A stretch of 64,000 nt of DNA from Streptomyces longisporoflavus (GTDB lineage: Bacteria; Actinomycetota; Actinomycetes; Streptomycetales; Streptomycetaceae), in NCBI RefSeq assembly GCF_014649775.1, contig NZ_BMTR01000009.1, forward strand, positions 1 to 64,000, read 5' to 3'. The translations under genes were made by a program, and so were the position numbers. Shown here piece after piece: positions 1 through 10,765 of the stretch. A model generated the notes under the pieces. The model was not told where the DNA came from. It did not search any database and worked only from the letters and a program-made list of their open reading frames with translations. Position 1 is the first letter of the stretch. The number at the start of each line of letters is the position of its first letter.

Positions 1-255
1 CTGCTCGCTCTGCATGATGTTGCCGCACGAGACGACCGGATTGAGGCTGCAGCCCGGCGTGAAGTCCGGGTCCTCGAGGAGCTTGAACTTGTCCAGCGTG
101 ATGACCCACGCCGCGAGCAGACCCGCCGCACCCGTGATCACCAGAAGCAGCGCGAACGCACGGCTCCCGCCGACACCGGGCGGCGCGTCCGTGCCGCCCC
201 GCTCGCGATCGTGGTCGGAGGGGCGGCTTTCGCTTGCCGGGGTCGTCTTGCTCAT
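1..255 (-). CDS. Vitamin K epoxide reductase (VKOR) family protein, C-terminus outside window
   Basis: The first 85 codons are present; the gene runs off the left edge. The protein starts with a polar, Gly/Pro-rich tail of about 30 residues, then a membrane span (about residues 34-51) and the stretch LDKFKLLEDPDFTPGCSLNP. Cysteines 69 and 77 sit in the context GCSLNPVVSCG, the luminal cysteine pair typical of the VKOR family. These enzymes re-oxidise DsbA-like thiol oxidases using quinone and so support disulfide formation outside the cytoplasm. The start is ATG at 255. The CXXC active site near the C-terminus lies outside the window, so activity cannot be judged here. It is divergent from the ABC transporter gene. 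Confidence 0.8.
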   Translation of the reverse strand, partial: MSKTTPASESRPSDHDRERGGTDAPPGVGGSRAFALLLVITGAAGLLAAWVITLDKFKLLEDPDFTPGCSLNPVVSCGNIMQSEQ

Positions 256-392
256 CACGCCGTTCCGTCGCTTGTGGGGGCCTGCGGGCACGGACATTGT
301 GCCGCACGCGCGCGTGTGTCCACCGTTCGATGGACATAAGGAGGTACGCACGGAGGTCCCGGAGCGTTCGCTCCGCCGCGACGCTCGACGGC

Positions 393-1316
393 ATGACGAC
401 ACACGAGGGCACGACGACGGACACGGCCGGGCTGGCGGTGGACGTCCGGGGACTGCGCAAGCGCTACGGCGAGGTGACGGCCCTGGACGGCGTCGACCTG
501 GCCATCCGGCACGGGGAGGTCTTCGGCATCCTCGGCCCCAACGGGGCGGGCAAGAGCACCACGGTGGAGATCCTCCAGGGCAACCGCGCGCGGGACGGCG
601 GCGAGGTCTCCGTGCTCGGCGCCGACCCCGCCTCCGCGGGGCGCGCGCGGCGTTCACGCGTCGGGGTCGTCTGGCAGGACGAATCGGCGCCCGCCGAGCT
701 GACGGTGCGCGAGACAGTACGTCAGTTCGCCCGCTACTACCCGAAGCCGCGCGACCCCGAGGACGTCATCGCGCTCGTCGGCCTCGAGGAGAAGGCGGCG
801 AGCCGCATCAAGAGCCTCTCCGGCGGCCAGCGCAGGCGCCTCGACGTGGCGCTCGGCGTCATCGGCGACCCCGGGCTCCTGCTCCTGGACGAGCCGACGA
901 CGGGCTTCGACCCGGCCGCGCGGCGCCAGTTCTGGGGCTTGCTCCGCAGGCTCGCCGACGAGGGCACGACCATCGTGCTCACCACGCACTACCTGGAGGA
1001 GGCCGAGGCACTGGCCCACCGGCTCGCGGTGATCGCCGCGGGGCGGGTGGTTGCCGAGGGCGAACCCGCGGCCCTGCGCCGCCGGTACGGGACGGAGGCG
1101 ACCGTCGAGTGGACCGATCCGGACGGGACCCCGCGCGGCGAGCGCACTGGGACCCCGACGCGGACCGTCGCCGAACTGGCGTCCCGGTTCGACGGGGAGG
1201 TCCCGGGGCTGCGCGTCAGCCGCCCCACCCTGGAAGACGTATACCTGCGCCTCACCGGCCAGGAGGGGCAGGACGGGCAGGACGTTCAGGGCTCTCAAGA
1301 AGGAGGCGCGCGATGA
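393..1316 (+). CDS. ABC transporter ATP-binding protein (drug-export/CcmA type)
   Basis: A 307-residue cytoplasmic ATPase that would power an ABC-2 type exporter. Walker A GPNGAGKSTT lies near residue 48, the signature LSGGQRRRLDVA near 142, Walker B LLLLDEPTTGFDP near 162 and the H-loop LTTHYLEEAE near 197. The C-terminal RPTLEDVYLRLTG is typical of DrrA/CcmA-like drug or polysaccharide export ATPases. The start is uncertain: ATG 393 fits the family but has only a weak ribosome site, and an in-frame ATG at 330 adds 21 Arg-rich residues. The stop overlaps the next ATG (ATGA at 1313-1316), so the permease was translationally coupled. That permease is now broken, which may leave this ATPase without a membrane partner. 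Confidence 0.9.
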   Translation: MTTHEGTTTDTAGLAVDVRGLRKRYGEVTALDGVDLAIRHGEVFGILGPNGAGKSTTVEILQGNRARDGGEVSVLGADPASAGRARRSRVGVVWQDESAPAELTVRETVRQFARYYPKPRDPEDVIALVGLEEKAASRIKSLSGGQRRRLDVALGVIGDPGLLLLDEPTTGFDPAARRQFWGLLRRLADEGTTIVLTTHYLEEAEALAHRLAVIAAGRVVAEGEPAALRRRYGTEATVEWTDPDGTPRGERTGTPTRTVAELASRFDGEVPGLRVSRPTLEDVYLRLTGQEGQDGQDVQGSQEGGAR

Positions 1317-1577
1317 CAGCGACGGCGACCGGCACAGGCGTACGTCCCGCCGAGCGCAGCACCCCGCGGCTGCCATCGGCCTGGGTGCTCGGTCTGCATC
1401 AGGGCGCGCTGGAGCTGAGGGCTTTCGCGGAGTGTTCCTGCCCGAGTCGGCGAGCGTCCTGGAGCAGGCGGGGAGTTGGGAGTATGGACGCATCGCTCTG
1501 GTGCTCGGTGCCTGGTGCGTCGGAGGATTGGCGCTGTGTCTGCTGACCTTCCGGTGAAGGAACGGCGCGACGGATGA
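1313..1577 (+). pseudogene. ABC-2 type permease remnant: N- and C-terminal ends only, out of frame
   Basis: From ATG 1313 the frame reads a normal permease N-terminus ending VLGLHQGALELRAF (to about 1427). It then runs into unrelated sequence. In another frame, directly from about 1423, the sequence reads FRGVFLPESASVLEQ and GALCL-type final span WCVGGLALCLLTF, the usual C-terminus of this permease family. About 80 codons remain where about 250 are expected, so the middle, including most membrane spans, is missing. The C-terminal frame stops early at 1555-1557; one extra G there would read on as WKERRDG to a TGA at 1575-1577. I read this as an internal deletion plus a small indel. An assembly collapse is possible. 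Confidence 0.75.
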
Positions 1578-2776
1578 CCGGGCCGTTCCGGGCCGCGCGA
1601 CTCGAACATCTGGCAGCGCAGCTTCCGGCTCTGGGACTCGTACTTCGCCGTGGTCTGGGCCGCCACCCTGGTCTTCATGCTCGGCACGGCGGGGCCGGGG
1701 GGCCCGTCCGGCTCACGGCGGCGGGGATTCTGCTGCTCCTCGTCCCCTGGTACGTGGGGCTCGGGCGCTGTGTCCTGGTGACGGAGGGCGCCGACGAACG
1801 ACGGGCGCTCGTCTACATCGCGGGGGCGGTCGCGCTATTCCTTGTGTCGGGCGTGCTGGTCGGCCAGACGCGTCTGATGACCTTCGCGCTGATCCCGCAG
1901 TGCTTCATCTGTCTGCGGATGCGCCGGGCGCTCGTGGCGGTCACGGTCATCAACATCGCGCCGGTGGCGGGCTGGGCCCTGCTGTGGCGGCCCTCGTCGC
2001 AGGTCATCTTCTACCACGCCGTCTTCGCCGTGGTCACGCTGGTCTTCTCGGTGGCGATGGGGAGCTGGACCGTCCGCATCATCGAGCAGAGCGTCGAACG
2101 GGCCGACCTCATCGCCGACCTGGAGACGAGCCGGGAGGAGATCGAGCGGCTCTCCGCCGAGCGCGGCGCCCTCACGGAACGCGAGCGCATGTCGCGCGAG
2201 ATCCACGACACCCTCGCCCAGGGCTTCACCAGCGTCCTCATGCTCGTCCAGGCGATCGACGCCGAGCTTGAGCGCGATGTGCCCGCCGCCCGCCGCCACC
2301 TGGAGCTGATGGAGGCGACGGCACGGCAGAACCTCGCGGAGGCGCGGGCCCTGGTCGCGGGCCGTGCCCCCGCCGATCTGGACGGCGGTTCGCTGCCGGA
2401 CGCGCTGCGGCGCCTCGCCGACCGGCATGGGGCCGAGCTCGCCGTGACGGGGGACGTGCGCCCGCTGCCGCCGGGCCTGGAAGTGGTCGCCCTGCGCTCC
2501 TGCCAGGAGGCCCTGGCCAACGTGCGCAAGCATGCGGGGGACGGCGCTTTCGCGAGCGTCGCCCTGGCCTACGCGCGGGGCTCGCTCTCCCTCGCGGTGC
2601 GGGACTCCGGGTGCGGCTTCGATGCCGGCGTGCCGCACGAGGGGTACGGCCTGCCCGGGCTGCGGGCGCGGGCGGCCGAGTTCCGCGGCACCGCCGAGGT
2701 GACGAGCGGACCGGGCGACGGCACCACCGTCACCGTCCTGCTCCCGATCCCGCTCTCCGAGAGGAGCGCACCGTGA
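1574..2776 (+). CDS. Two-component sensor histidine kinase (HisKA_3/NarL family), N-terminus probably frameshifted
   Basis: A 400-residue membrane kinase: hydrophobic spans in roughly residues 45-165, a dimerisation helix with ERERMSREIHDTLAQG (phospho-acceptor His near residue 210), then an HATPase_c domain with N-box CQEALANVRKHA and DSGCGFD. It would phosphorylate the response regulator that overlaps its stop. Residues about 9-43 look wrong. In another frame (1602-1700) the sequence reads SNIWQRSFRLWDSYFAVVWA and LVFMLGTAGPGGP, the expected first span, before the annotated frame resumes at VRLTAAG. Two compensating indels (near 1600 and near 1705) would explain this. If they are real, the first membrane span is scrambled. 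Confidence 0.85.
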   Translation: MTGPFRAARLEHLAAQLPALGLVLRRGLGRHPGLHARHGGAGGPVRLTAAGILLLLVPWYVGLGRCVLVTEGADERRALVYIAGAVALFLVSGVLVGQTRLMTFALIPQCFICLRMRRALVAVTVINIAPVAGWALLWRPSSQVIFYHAVFAVVTLVFSVAMGSWTVRIIEQSVERADLIADLETSREEIERLSAERGALTERERMSREIHDTLAQGFTSVLMLVQAIDAELERDVPAARRHLELMEATARQNLAEARALVAGRAPADLDGGSLPDALRRLADRHGAELAVTGDVRPLPPGLEVVALRSCQEALANVRKHAGDGAFASVALAYARGSLSLAVRDSGCGFDAGVPHEGYGLPGLRARAAEFRGTAEVTSGPGDGTTVTVLLPIPLSERSAP

Positions 2777-3396
2777 TCCGCATACTGCTGGCGGACGATC
2801 ATCCCGTCGTACGCGAGGGGCTGCGCGCCATGTTGAGCGCCGAGCCGGACCTGGACGTCGTAGCGGAGGCGTCGAGCGGGCCCCGCGCGCAGGCGCTGGC
2901 CGCCGAGCTGCGGCCGGACATCGTCCTGATGGACCTGCGGATGCCGGGCGGCGACGGGGTCGAATCGATCGAGCGGATGGCGGCCGCGGGGCTGCCGTGC
3001 CGGGTCATCGTCCTGACGACGTACGAGACCGACCGCGACATCCTGCGGGCCGTGGAAGCGGGTGCGGCGGGCTATCTGCTGAAGGATCTGGCGCGGGGGG
3101 AACTGGCCTCCGCCGTCCGGGCGGCGGCACGCGGGGAGACTGTCCTGGCCCCCTCGGTGGCGGCCCGCCTGGTGGACCAGCTGCGGACCCGGCCGGAGCG
3201 GCCTCGGCTGTCGGAGCGCGAGACGGCGGTGCTCCGGCTCGTCGCCGAGGGGTGCACGAACGCGGAGATCGGGCGTCGGCTGTTCGTCGCGGAGTCGACG
3301 GTGAAGACGCATCTGCTGCGGGTCTTCGGGAAGTTGGGGGTCGACGACCGGACGGCGGCGGTGACGCATGCGCTGCGGCAGGGGTTACTGGACTGA
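2773..3396 (+). CDS. NarL/LuxR-family response regulator
   Basis: A 207-residue DNA-binding regulator. The receiver domain starts with RILLADDHP (acidic pocket, residues 8-9) and has the phospho-acceptor aspartate 54 in VLMDLRMPGG, with the conserved Thr/Lys positions in VLTTYETD and YLLKDL. A LuxR-type helix-turn-helix follows, beginning LSERETAVLRLVAEG and including STVKTHLLRVFGKLG. The GTG start at 2773 overlaps the kinase stop (GTGA), so the two are translationally coupled partners. By position it probably controls the adjacent ABC exporter, which now lacks an intact permease. Confidence 0.93.
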   Translation: MIRILLADDHPVVREGLRAMLSAEPDLDVVAEASSGPRAQALAAELRPDIVLMDLRMPGGDGVESIERMAAAGLPCRVIVLTTYETDRDILRAVEAGAAGYLLKDLARGELASAVRAAARGETVLAPSVAARLVDQLRTRPERPRLSERETAVLRLVAEGCTNAEIGRRLFVAESTVKTHLLRVFGKLGVDDRTAAVTHALRQGLLD

Positions 3397-3428
3397 GTCT
3401 CTCGCCCCCTCCGCCCCGGACCCCGCTC

Positions 3429-3472
3429 CTCGAACGCCGGAGGGGCTGAAAATAGCCTGTCCGGCGTTTGAG
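3429..3472. repeat. Streptomyces-type intergenic palindrome
   Basis: Arms 3429-3441 and 3460-3472 (CTCGAACGCCGGA against TCCGGCGTTTGAG) pair 12 of 13 around a GGCT..AGCC inner stem. The core CGCCGGA..GGCTGAAA..TCCGGCG matches a palindrome common between Streptomyces genes. It lies between convergent genes and may end transcription of the response regulator. A related copy is at 45809-45842. Confidence 0.6.
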
Positions 3473-3538
3473 GACGAGGCCGTTCAGGCCGATCCGGGGG
3501 TCTGGGGGCGGAGCCCCCGGGGACGGGACGGGCAGGGG

Positions 3539-3564
3539 CCGGGGCGGCGGAGACACCGCCCCGG
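3539..3564 (-). terminator. Hairpin directly after hisS
   Basis: CCGGGGCGG (3539-3547) pairs with CCGCCCCGG (3556-3564) over an 8-nt loop, starting 2 bases after the hisS stop. No U-tract follows, as is usual in Streptomyces. Confidence 0.6.
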
Positions 3565-3566
3565 AG

Positions 3567-4829
3567 TCAGCTCAGCCGGGCCTTCAGCTCGCCCACCAGT
3601 TCGTCCACGGCGACCGCCGCCTGCTCCCCGGACTCCATGTCCTTCAGCTGCACGACGCCCTCGGCGAGATCCCGCTCGCCGGCGACGACGGTGTACCGCG
3701 CGCCCGAGCGGTTGGCGTTCTTCATGGCGCCCTTGAGGCCCTTCCCGCCGTACGAGAAGTCCGCCGCGACCCCGGCCTTGCGCAGCTCCGTCACCTTGGC
3801 GAACAGCACCCGCCGGGCCTCGTCGCCGAGCGGCACCGCGAACACGCTGGTCGCCGAGGGCAGTTCGAGCTCCACGCCCTCCGCCTCCAGGGCCAGGACC
3901 GTGCGGTCCACGCCGAGCGCCCAGCCGACGGAGGGCAGCGAGGGGCCGCCGATCATCTCGGACAGGCCGTCGTAACGGCCGCCGCCGCCCACCGCGGACT
4001 GCGAGCCGAGGCCGTCGTGGACGAACTCGAAGGTCGTACGGGTGTAGTAGTCCAGGCCGCGGACCAGCTTCGGGTCGTCCTCGTACGCGACGCCCTCCGC
4101 CGTCAGGAGCTCACGCACCTGCTCGTGGTACGCCTGGCACGCGTCGCACAGGTAGTCGCGCAGCATCGGGGCACCGACCAGCTGCTTCTGGACGTCGTCG
4201 CGCTTGTCGTCCAGGACCCGCAGCGGGTTGATGTCGATACGTCGACGTGTCTCCTCGTCCAGGTCGAGCCCGCGCAGGAAGTCCTGCAGCGCGGCGCGGT
4301 AGACGGGGCGGCATTCCTTGTCGCCGAGCGAGTTCAGCAGGATGCGGAACTGCCGCAGCCCGAGGGCGCGGTACGCCTGGTCCGCGAGGATGATCAGCTC
4401 GGCGTCCAGGGCCGGGTCCTCGGCGCCGATCGCCTCGGCGCCGACCTGCGAGAAGTGGCGGTAGCGGCCCTTCTGCGGGCGCTCGTAGCGATAGTACGAG
4501 CCGGAGTACCAGAGCTTGACCGGGAGGTTGCCCGCCTTGTGCAGGTTGGCCTCCAGGGCCGCGCGCAGAACCGATGCCGTTCCCTCGGGGCGCAGGGCGA
4601 GCTGGTCGCCGCCCTTGGTCTCGAAGGCGTACATCTCCTTGGAGACGATGTCGGTGGACTCGCCGACGCCGCGCGAGAACAGCTCGACGTTCTCGAAGCC
4701 GGGGGTCTCCACGTAGCCGTAGCCGGAGTTCTTCAGCGGCGCGGAGATGGCCTCGCGCACCGCCAGGTACTTCGCCGAGTCCGGGGGCAGCAGGTCGTAG
4801 GTGCCCTTGGGGGCCTTGAAGGTGCTCAC
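3567..4829 (-). CDS. hisS: Histidine--tRNA ligase
   Basis: A 420-residue class II aminoacyl-tRNA synthetase that charges tRNA-His with histidine in the cytoplasm. The N-terminus STFKAPKGTYDLLPPDSA is typical. Motif 2 falls in YYRYERPQKGRYRHFSQ, and the histidine-specific signature is LVRGLDYYTRTTFEF, followed by the C-terminal anticodon-binding domain (about residues 325-420). GTG 4829 was chosen because it gives the normal length and N-terminus; longer upstream frames do not. It lies 13 bases downstream of the MBL hydrolase stop, so the two probably form an operon. Confidence 0.96.
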   Translation of the reverse strand: MSTFKAPKGTYDLLPPDSAKYLAVREAISAPLKNSGYGYVETPGFENVELFSRGVGESTDIVSKEMYAFETKGGDQLALRPEGTASVLRAALEANLHKAGNLPVKLWYSGSYYRYERPQKGRYRHFSQVGAEAIGAEDPALDAELIILADQAYRALGLRQFRILLNSLGDKECRPVYRAALQDFLRGLDLDEETRRRIDINPLRVLDDKRDDVQKQLVGAPMLRDYLCDACQAYHEQVRELLTAEGVAYEDDPKLVRGLDYYTRTTFEFVHDGLGSQSAVGGGGRYDGLSEMIGGPSLPSVGWALGVDRTVLALEAEGVELELPSATSVFAVPLGDEARRVLFAKVTELRKAGVAADFSYGGKGLKGAMKNANRSGARYTVVAGERDLAEGVVQLKDMESGEQAAVAVDELVGELKARLS

Positions 4830-4842
4830 GGGTTTTCTCTCG

Positions 4843-5547
4843 TCACATTCCTCGTCGGGGAGCGTCGGCTCCCTGGCCGGCGGCCACCTGGCGCAGATAC
4901 GGGTTGGTGGCGCGCTCACGGCCGATGGTCGTGTGCTCGTTGTGACCGGGCAGGACCACGGTCGAGTCGTCGAGCGGCAGGCACACACGCGCCAGCGATT
5001 CGAACATCTCGTCCTGCGATCCGCCGGGCAGGTCGGTGCGGCCGATGGAGCCGGCGAAGAGCAGGTCGCCCGAGAAGAACACCGAGGGAACCTCGGCGGA
5101 CTCGGGGAGCCGGAACGTCACCGACCCCTTCGTATGCCCCGGCGCGTGCGCGACGGAGAAGTCAAGTCCGGCGAGCTTCAGCCGCGCGCCGTCGGCCAGC
5201 TCCTTGACGTCGGAGGGCTCCCCCACGGTCAGTTCGCCGAGCAGCTGCGCGCCGAAGGAACGGCCTATGGCCTTCTCCGGGTCGCTCATCATGTACCGGT
5301 CCTCGGGGTGGATCCACGCGGGCACGTCGTGCGCGCCGCAGACCGGCACGACCGAGGCGACGTGGTCGATGTGGCCATGGGTGAGGATGACCGCGACGGG
5401 CTTGAGCCGATGCTTCTCGAGCGCTTCCTCGACTCCCTCGGCGGCCTGGTGGCCCGGGTCGATGATCACGCACTCCTCGCCTGCGGCGGGGGCGACCAAG
5501 TAGCAGTTGGTCCCCCAGGCCCCGGCGGGAAACCCGGCAATGAGCAC
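4843..5547 (-). CDS. MBL-fold metallo-hydrolase (glyoxalase II-like)
   Basis: A 234-residue cytoplasmic hydrolase. Metal ligands are visible in THGHIDHVAS (HxHxDH), HAPGHTKGS, FSGDLLF and LPGHNEHTT, the order found in hydroxyacylglutathione hydrolase-like enzymes. The substrate is unknown: actinomycetes lack glutathione, so a mycothiol or other thioester is more likely (inference). GTG 5547 has AAGGA 6-8 bases upstream and starts at LIAGFPAGAWGTNCYLV, the conserved beginning. It sits upstream of hisS in a probable operon. Confidence 0.85.
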   Translation of the reverse strand: MLIAGFPAGAWGTNCYLVAPAAGEECVIIDPGHQAAEGVEEALEKHRLKPVAVILTHGHIDHVASVVPVCGAHDVPAWIHPEDRYMMSDPEKAIGRSFGAQLLGELTVGEPSDVKELADGARLKLAGLDFSVAHAPGHTKGSVTFRLPESAEVPSVFFSGDLLFAGSIGRTDLPGGSQDEMFESLARVCLPLDDSTVVLPGHNEHTTIGRERATNPYLRQVAAGQGADAPRRGM

Positions 5548-5692
5548 GATCGTCCTTCGTTCGTCGTCCGGCGGAGGTGACCGCGCAGGTCGCGGCAGAT
5601 CAGAGCCTACCGGCGCTCCCGATTCCACAGCTAACCCATATACGGTACGGGGCACACAGAAGCGGTCATCCACGCAGAGGAGAGAGAACCCG

Positions 5693-6520
5693 GTGGTCAG
5701 CAACGATCAGCGGCGGCGTCAGCTCGCCCGGGAGAAGTTCTTGCGGCAGCAGCAGCGCCGGGAGGCCGCGCGGCGCAGGGCGCGGATGCGCAACGCGGTG
5801 ATCGCCTCGGCCCTCGCGGTGGTCGTGGCCGGTGGCGCGGTCTCGTACGCGGCGGGTGCCTTCGACGACGGCGGCACGTCCGAGAACGCGGCGAACACGA
5901 ACGCGAGCCCCACCACCAAGCCGGATCCCTGCGAGAAGCCCGCGAGCGGCAAGGTGAAGCCGCTCAGCTTCAAGAAGGAGCCGGCGATGACGATCGACAA
6001 GTCGGCGGACTACGCGATGAAGCTGAGCACGACCTGCGGCGACATCGACCTCGACCTGTCGGCGTCGAAGGCCCCGCACACGGTCAACTCCTTCAACTTC
6101 CTGGTGAACAAGGGCTACCTCGACCACACGAAGTGCCACCGACTCGTCACGGGCGGCATCTACGTCCTGCAGTGCGGCGACCCGGAGGGCACCGGCGAGG
6201 GCGGTCCCGGCTACTCGATCCCCGACGAGAACCTCAAGGACAAGAGGCTCAAGGGGAACGTGTATCCGACGGGTACGGTCGCGATGGCCAACAAGTACAA
6301 GGCCGCGGAGAAGAAGGGCCGGGACTCCGGCGGCAGCCAGTTCTTCCTGGTCTACCAGGACAGTCAGCTCCCGCCCGACTACACACCGTTCGGGACCATT
6401 TCCGATTCCGGTATGAAGGTGCTCAAGAAGATCGCCGATGCCGGCGAGAGCACCGGGCGGGGCGACGGCGCCCCGAACGCGACGGTCGTCATCAACAAGG
6501 CGACCGTGTCGAAATCCTGA
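5693..6520 (+). CDS. Membrane-anchored peptidyl-prolyl cis-trans isomerase (cyclophilin)
   Basis: A 275-residue protein with a very basic N-terminus (RRRQLAREKFLRQQQRREAA), one membrane span (about residues 38-58) and a Ser/Pro/Lys-rich linker. The cyclophilin domain occupies the last 165 or so residues and includes GGSQFFLVYQDSQLPPDYTP. It would catalyse proline isomerisation to help exported proteins fold outside the membrane. GTG 5693 follows GAGGAGAGAG. It is divergent from the MBL-hisS operon. Confidence 0.88.
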   Translation: MVSNDQRRRQLAREKFLRQQQRREAARRRARMRNAVIASALAVVVAGGAVSYAAGAFDDGGTSENAANTNASPTTKPDPCEKPASGKVKPLSFKKEPAMTIDKSADYAMKLSTTCGDIDLDLSASKAPHTVNSFNFLVNKGYLDHTKCHRLVTGGIYVLQCGDPEGTGEGGPGYSIPDENLKDKRLKGNVYPTGTVAMANKYKAAEKKGRDSGGSQFFLVYQDSQLPPDYTPFGTISDSGMKVLKKIADAGESTGRGDGAPNATVVINKATVSKS

Positions 6521-6653
6521 CCGCCCGCGGGCAAACTTCGGACGCGCGGGATGCGGACAGCCGCCCCGCGCGTCGCCTATGTTGGCGGAGACGAAACTGT
6601 GGACGATGCCGGGGGCCGGGGGCCCTGCACAGGCATCATGTGGAGGAGGCGCT

Positions 6654-7886
6654 GTGAGCAGCGACCCGTGGGGCCGCGTCGACGAGACGGGGACCGTGTA
6701 TGTGCGCAAGGCCGACGGCAGCGAGCGCGAAGTCGGTTCGTGGAAGGCGGGATCTCCTGACGAGGCCCTTGCCTACTTCGAGCGCAAGTACGACGGTCTG
6801 GTCGTCGAGATCGGACTTCTCGAGCGCCGGGTGAAAACGACCGATCTGTCGGCCAAGGACGCCATGACCGCCATCGAGCACCTGCGCCAGCAGGTGGACG
6901 AGGCACACGCGGTCGGCGATCTGGACGCCCTCAGCACGCGTCTGGACAAGCTCGTCGAGACCGTCGACGCGCGCCGTGAAGAGCGCAAGGTCCAAAAGGC
7001 CAAGCAGTCGGACGAGGCGAGGCACGCCAAGGAGGCGCTGGTCGTCGAGGCCGAGGAGCTCGCCCAGAGCGAGCAGTGGCGGGCGGCGGGCGAGCGGCTT
7101 CGCGCCCTGGTGGACACCTGGAAGGGTCTGCCGCGCCTGGACCGCAAGTCGGACGACGAGCTGTGGCACCGCTTCTCGCATGCCCGCTCGGCGTTCTCCA
7201 AGCGGCGCAAGGCCCACTTCGCCTCGCTCGACGCCCAGCGCGAGGAGGCCCGCAAGACCAAGGAGAAGCTGGTCGGCGAGGCCGAGGCCCTCTCCAACTC
7301 GACCGACTGGGGTCCGACGGCCGCGCGCTACCGCGACCTGATGACCGAGTGGAAGGCCGCGGGCCGCGCCCAGCGCGAGCACGAGGACGACCTGTGGAAC
7401 CGCTTCCGCGGCGCCCAGGACGTGTTCTTCGCGGCGCGCAGCTCGGTCTTCGCGGAGCGGGACGCCGAGCAGACGGAGAACCTGAAGCTGAAGGAGGAGC
7501 TGGCCGAGGAGGCCGAGAAGCTCGTCCCGGTCAAGGACCTCAAGTCGGCGCGCGCGGCCTTCCGTGCGCTCAACGAGCGCTGGGAGGCCATCGGCCACGT
7601 CCCGCGTGACGCACGGCCGAAGGTCGAGGGCCGGATGCACGCGGTGGAGAGGGCCCTGCAGGACTCCGAGGAGGCCGAGTGGCGCCGTACGAACCCTGAG
7701 GCGCGGGCGCGGGCCGAGGGTCTGACCGGCCAGCTGCAGGCCGCCGTCGACAAGCTGGTCGACCAGATCGAGAAGGCGCGCGCGGCGGGCAACAACGCCA
7801 AGGCCGACAAGCTCCAGAAGGAACTCGACGGCCGCCAGGCGCTTCTCGACCAGGCCCTCAAGGGTCTGCACGAGTTCGGCGGCTGA
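6654..7886 (+). CDS. DUF349 coiled-coil domain protein
   Basis: A 410-residue, highly charged, largely helical cytoplasmic protein. It has an N-terminal region (DPWGRVDETGTVYVRKADGS), then repeated units of about 70 residues each with a conserved W (LVDTWKGLPRL, LMTEWKAAGRA, LNERWEAIGHV) that match DUF349. The C-terminal helix is Lys/Glu/Ala rich. GTG 6654 follows GGAGGAGG. Function is unknown; the conserved position beside relA in Streptomyces suggests a housekeeping role but proves nothing. It ends at a strong shared terminator. Confidence 0.85.
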   Translation: MSSDPWGRVDETGTVYVRKADGSEREVGSWKAGSPDEALAYFERKYDGLVVEIGLLERRVKTTDLSAKDAMTAIEHLRQQVDEAHAVGDLDALSTRLDKLVETVDARREERKVQKAKQSDEARHAKEALVVEAEELAQSEQWRAAGERLRALVDTWKGLPRLDRKSDDELWHRFSHARSAFSKRRKAHFASLDAQREEARKTKEKLVGEAEALSNSTDWGPTAARYRDLMTEWKAAGRAQREHEDDLWNRFRGAQDVFFAARSSVFAERDAEQTENLKLKEELAEEAEKLVPVKDLKSARAAFRALNERWEAIGHVPRDARPKVEGRMHAVERALQDSEEAEWRRTNPEARARAEGLTGQLQAAVDKLVDQIEKARAAGNNAKADKLQKELDGRQALLDQALKGLHEFGG

Positions 7887-7895
7887 GTTTTCGCT

Positions 7896-7948
7896 CACTA
7901 CGTAGAGGGGCTCCCGTACATCGCGTACGGGAGCCCCTCTACGTAGTG
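7896..7948. terminator. Perfect 24-bp bidirectional terminator hairpin
   Basis: Arms 7896-7919 and 7925-7948 are fully complementary (CACTACGTAGAGGGGCTCCC and onward) around a 5-nt loop ATCGC. It lies between the convergent DUF349 gene and relA and ends 7 bases before the relA stop, so it serves both strands. Confidence 0.85.
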
Positions 7949-7955
7949 GACCGGT

Positions 7956-10544
<2,589 letters not shown>

Positions 10545-10707
10545 GAGGCGCTCCCTGTGCGTGCGCGATCCGGGTCCCCCGGTCAGGTCCCGAAGAGCCC
10601 ATGGTATCGATCCTGGACCTTCGGCTCTCCCCCAGCTCGTGAGACTGCTCACTACGGGAGGGACGCCTGAGGTTCCACGCGGCGAACGACAGGCTTCTGT
10701 ACTGGGA

Positions 10708-10752
10708 ACACCCGAGGCGGGCGCCGGATTCCTCCGGGCCCGCCTCGGGTGT
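10708..10752. terminator. Hairpin terminator between apt and relA
   Basis: ACACCCGAGGCGGGC (10708-10722) pairs perfectly with GCCCGCCTCGGGTGT (10738-10752), 15-nt loop. It lies 13 bases after the apt stop and separates the sec-apt operon from relA. Confidence 0.75.
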
Positions 10753-10765
10753 GCGTGGTGGCTGC

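Noticed and set aside
3468..5207. 579-codon plus-strand frame opposite hisS
   Set aside because: Shadow of hisS and the MBL gene.
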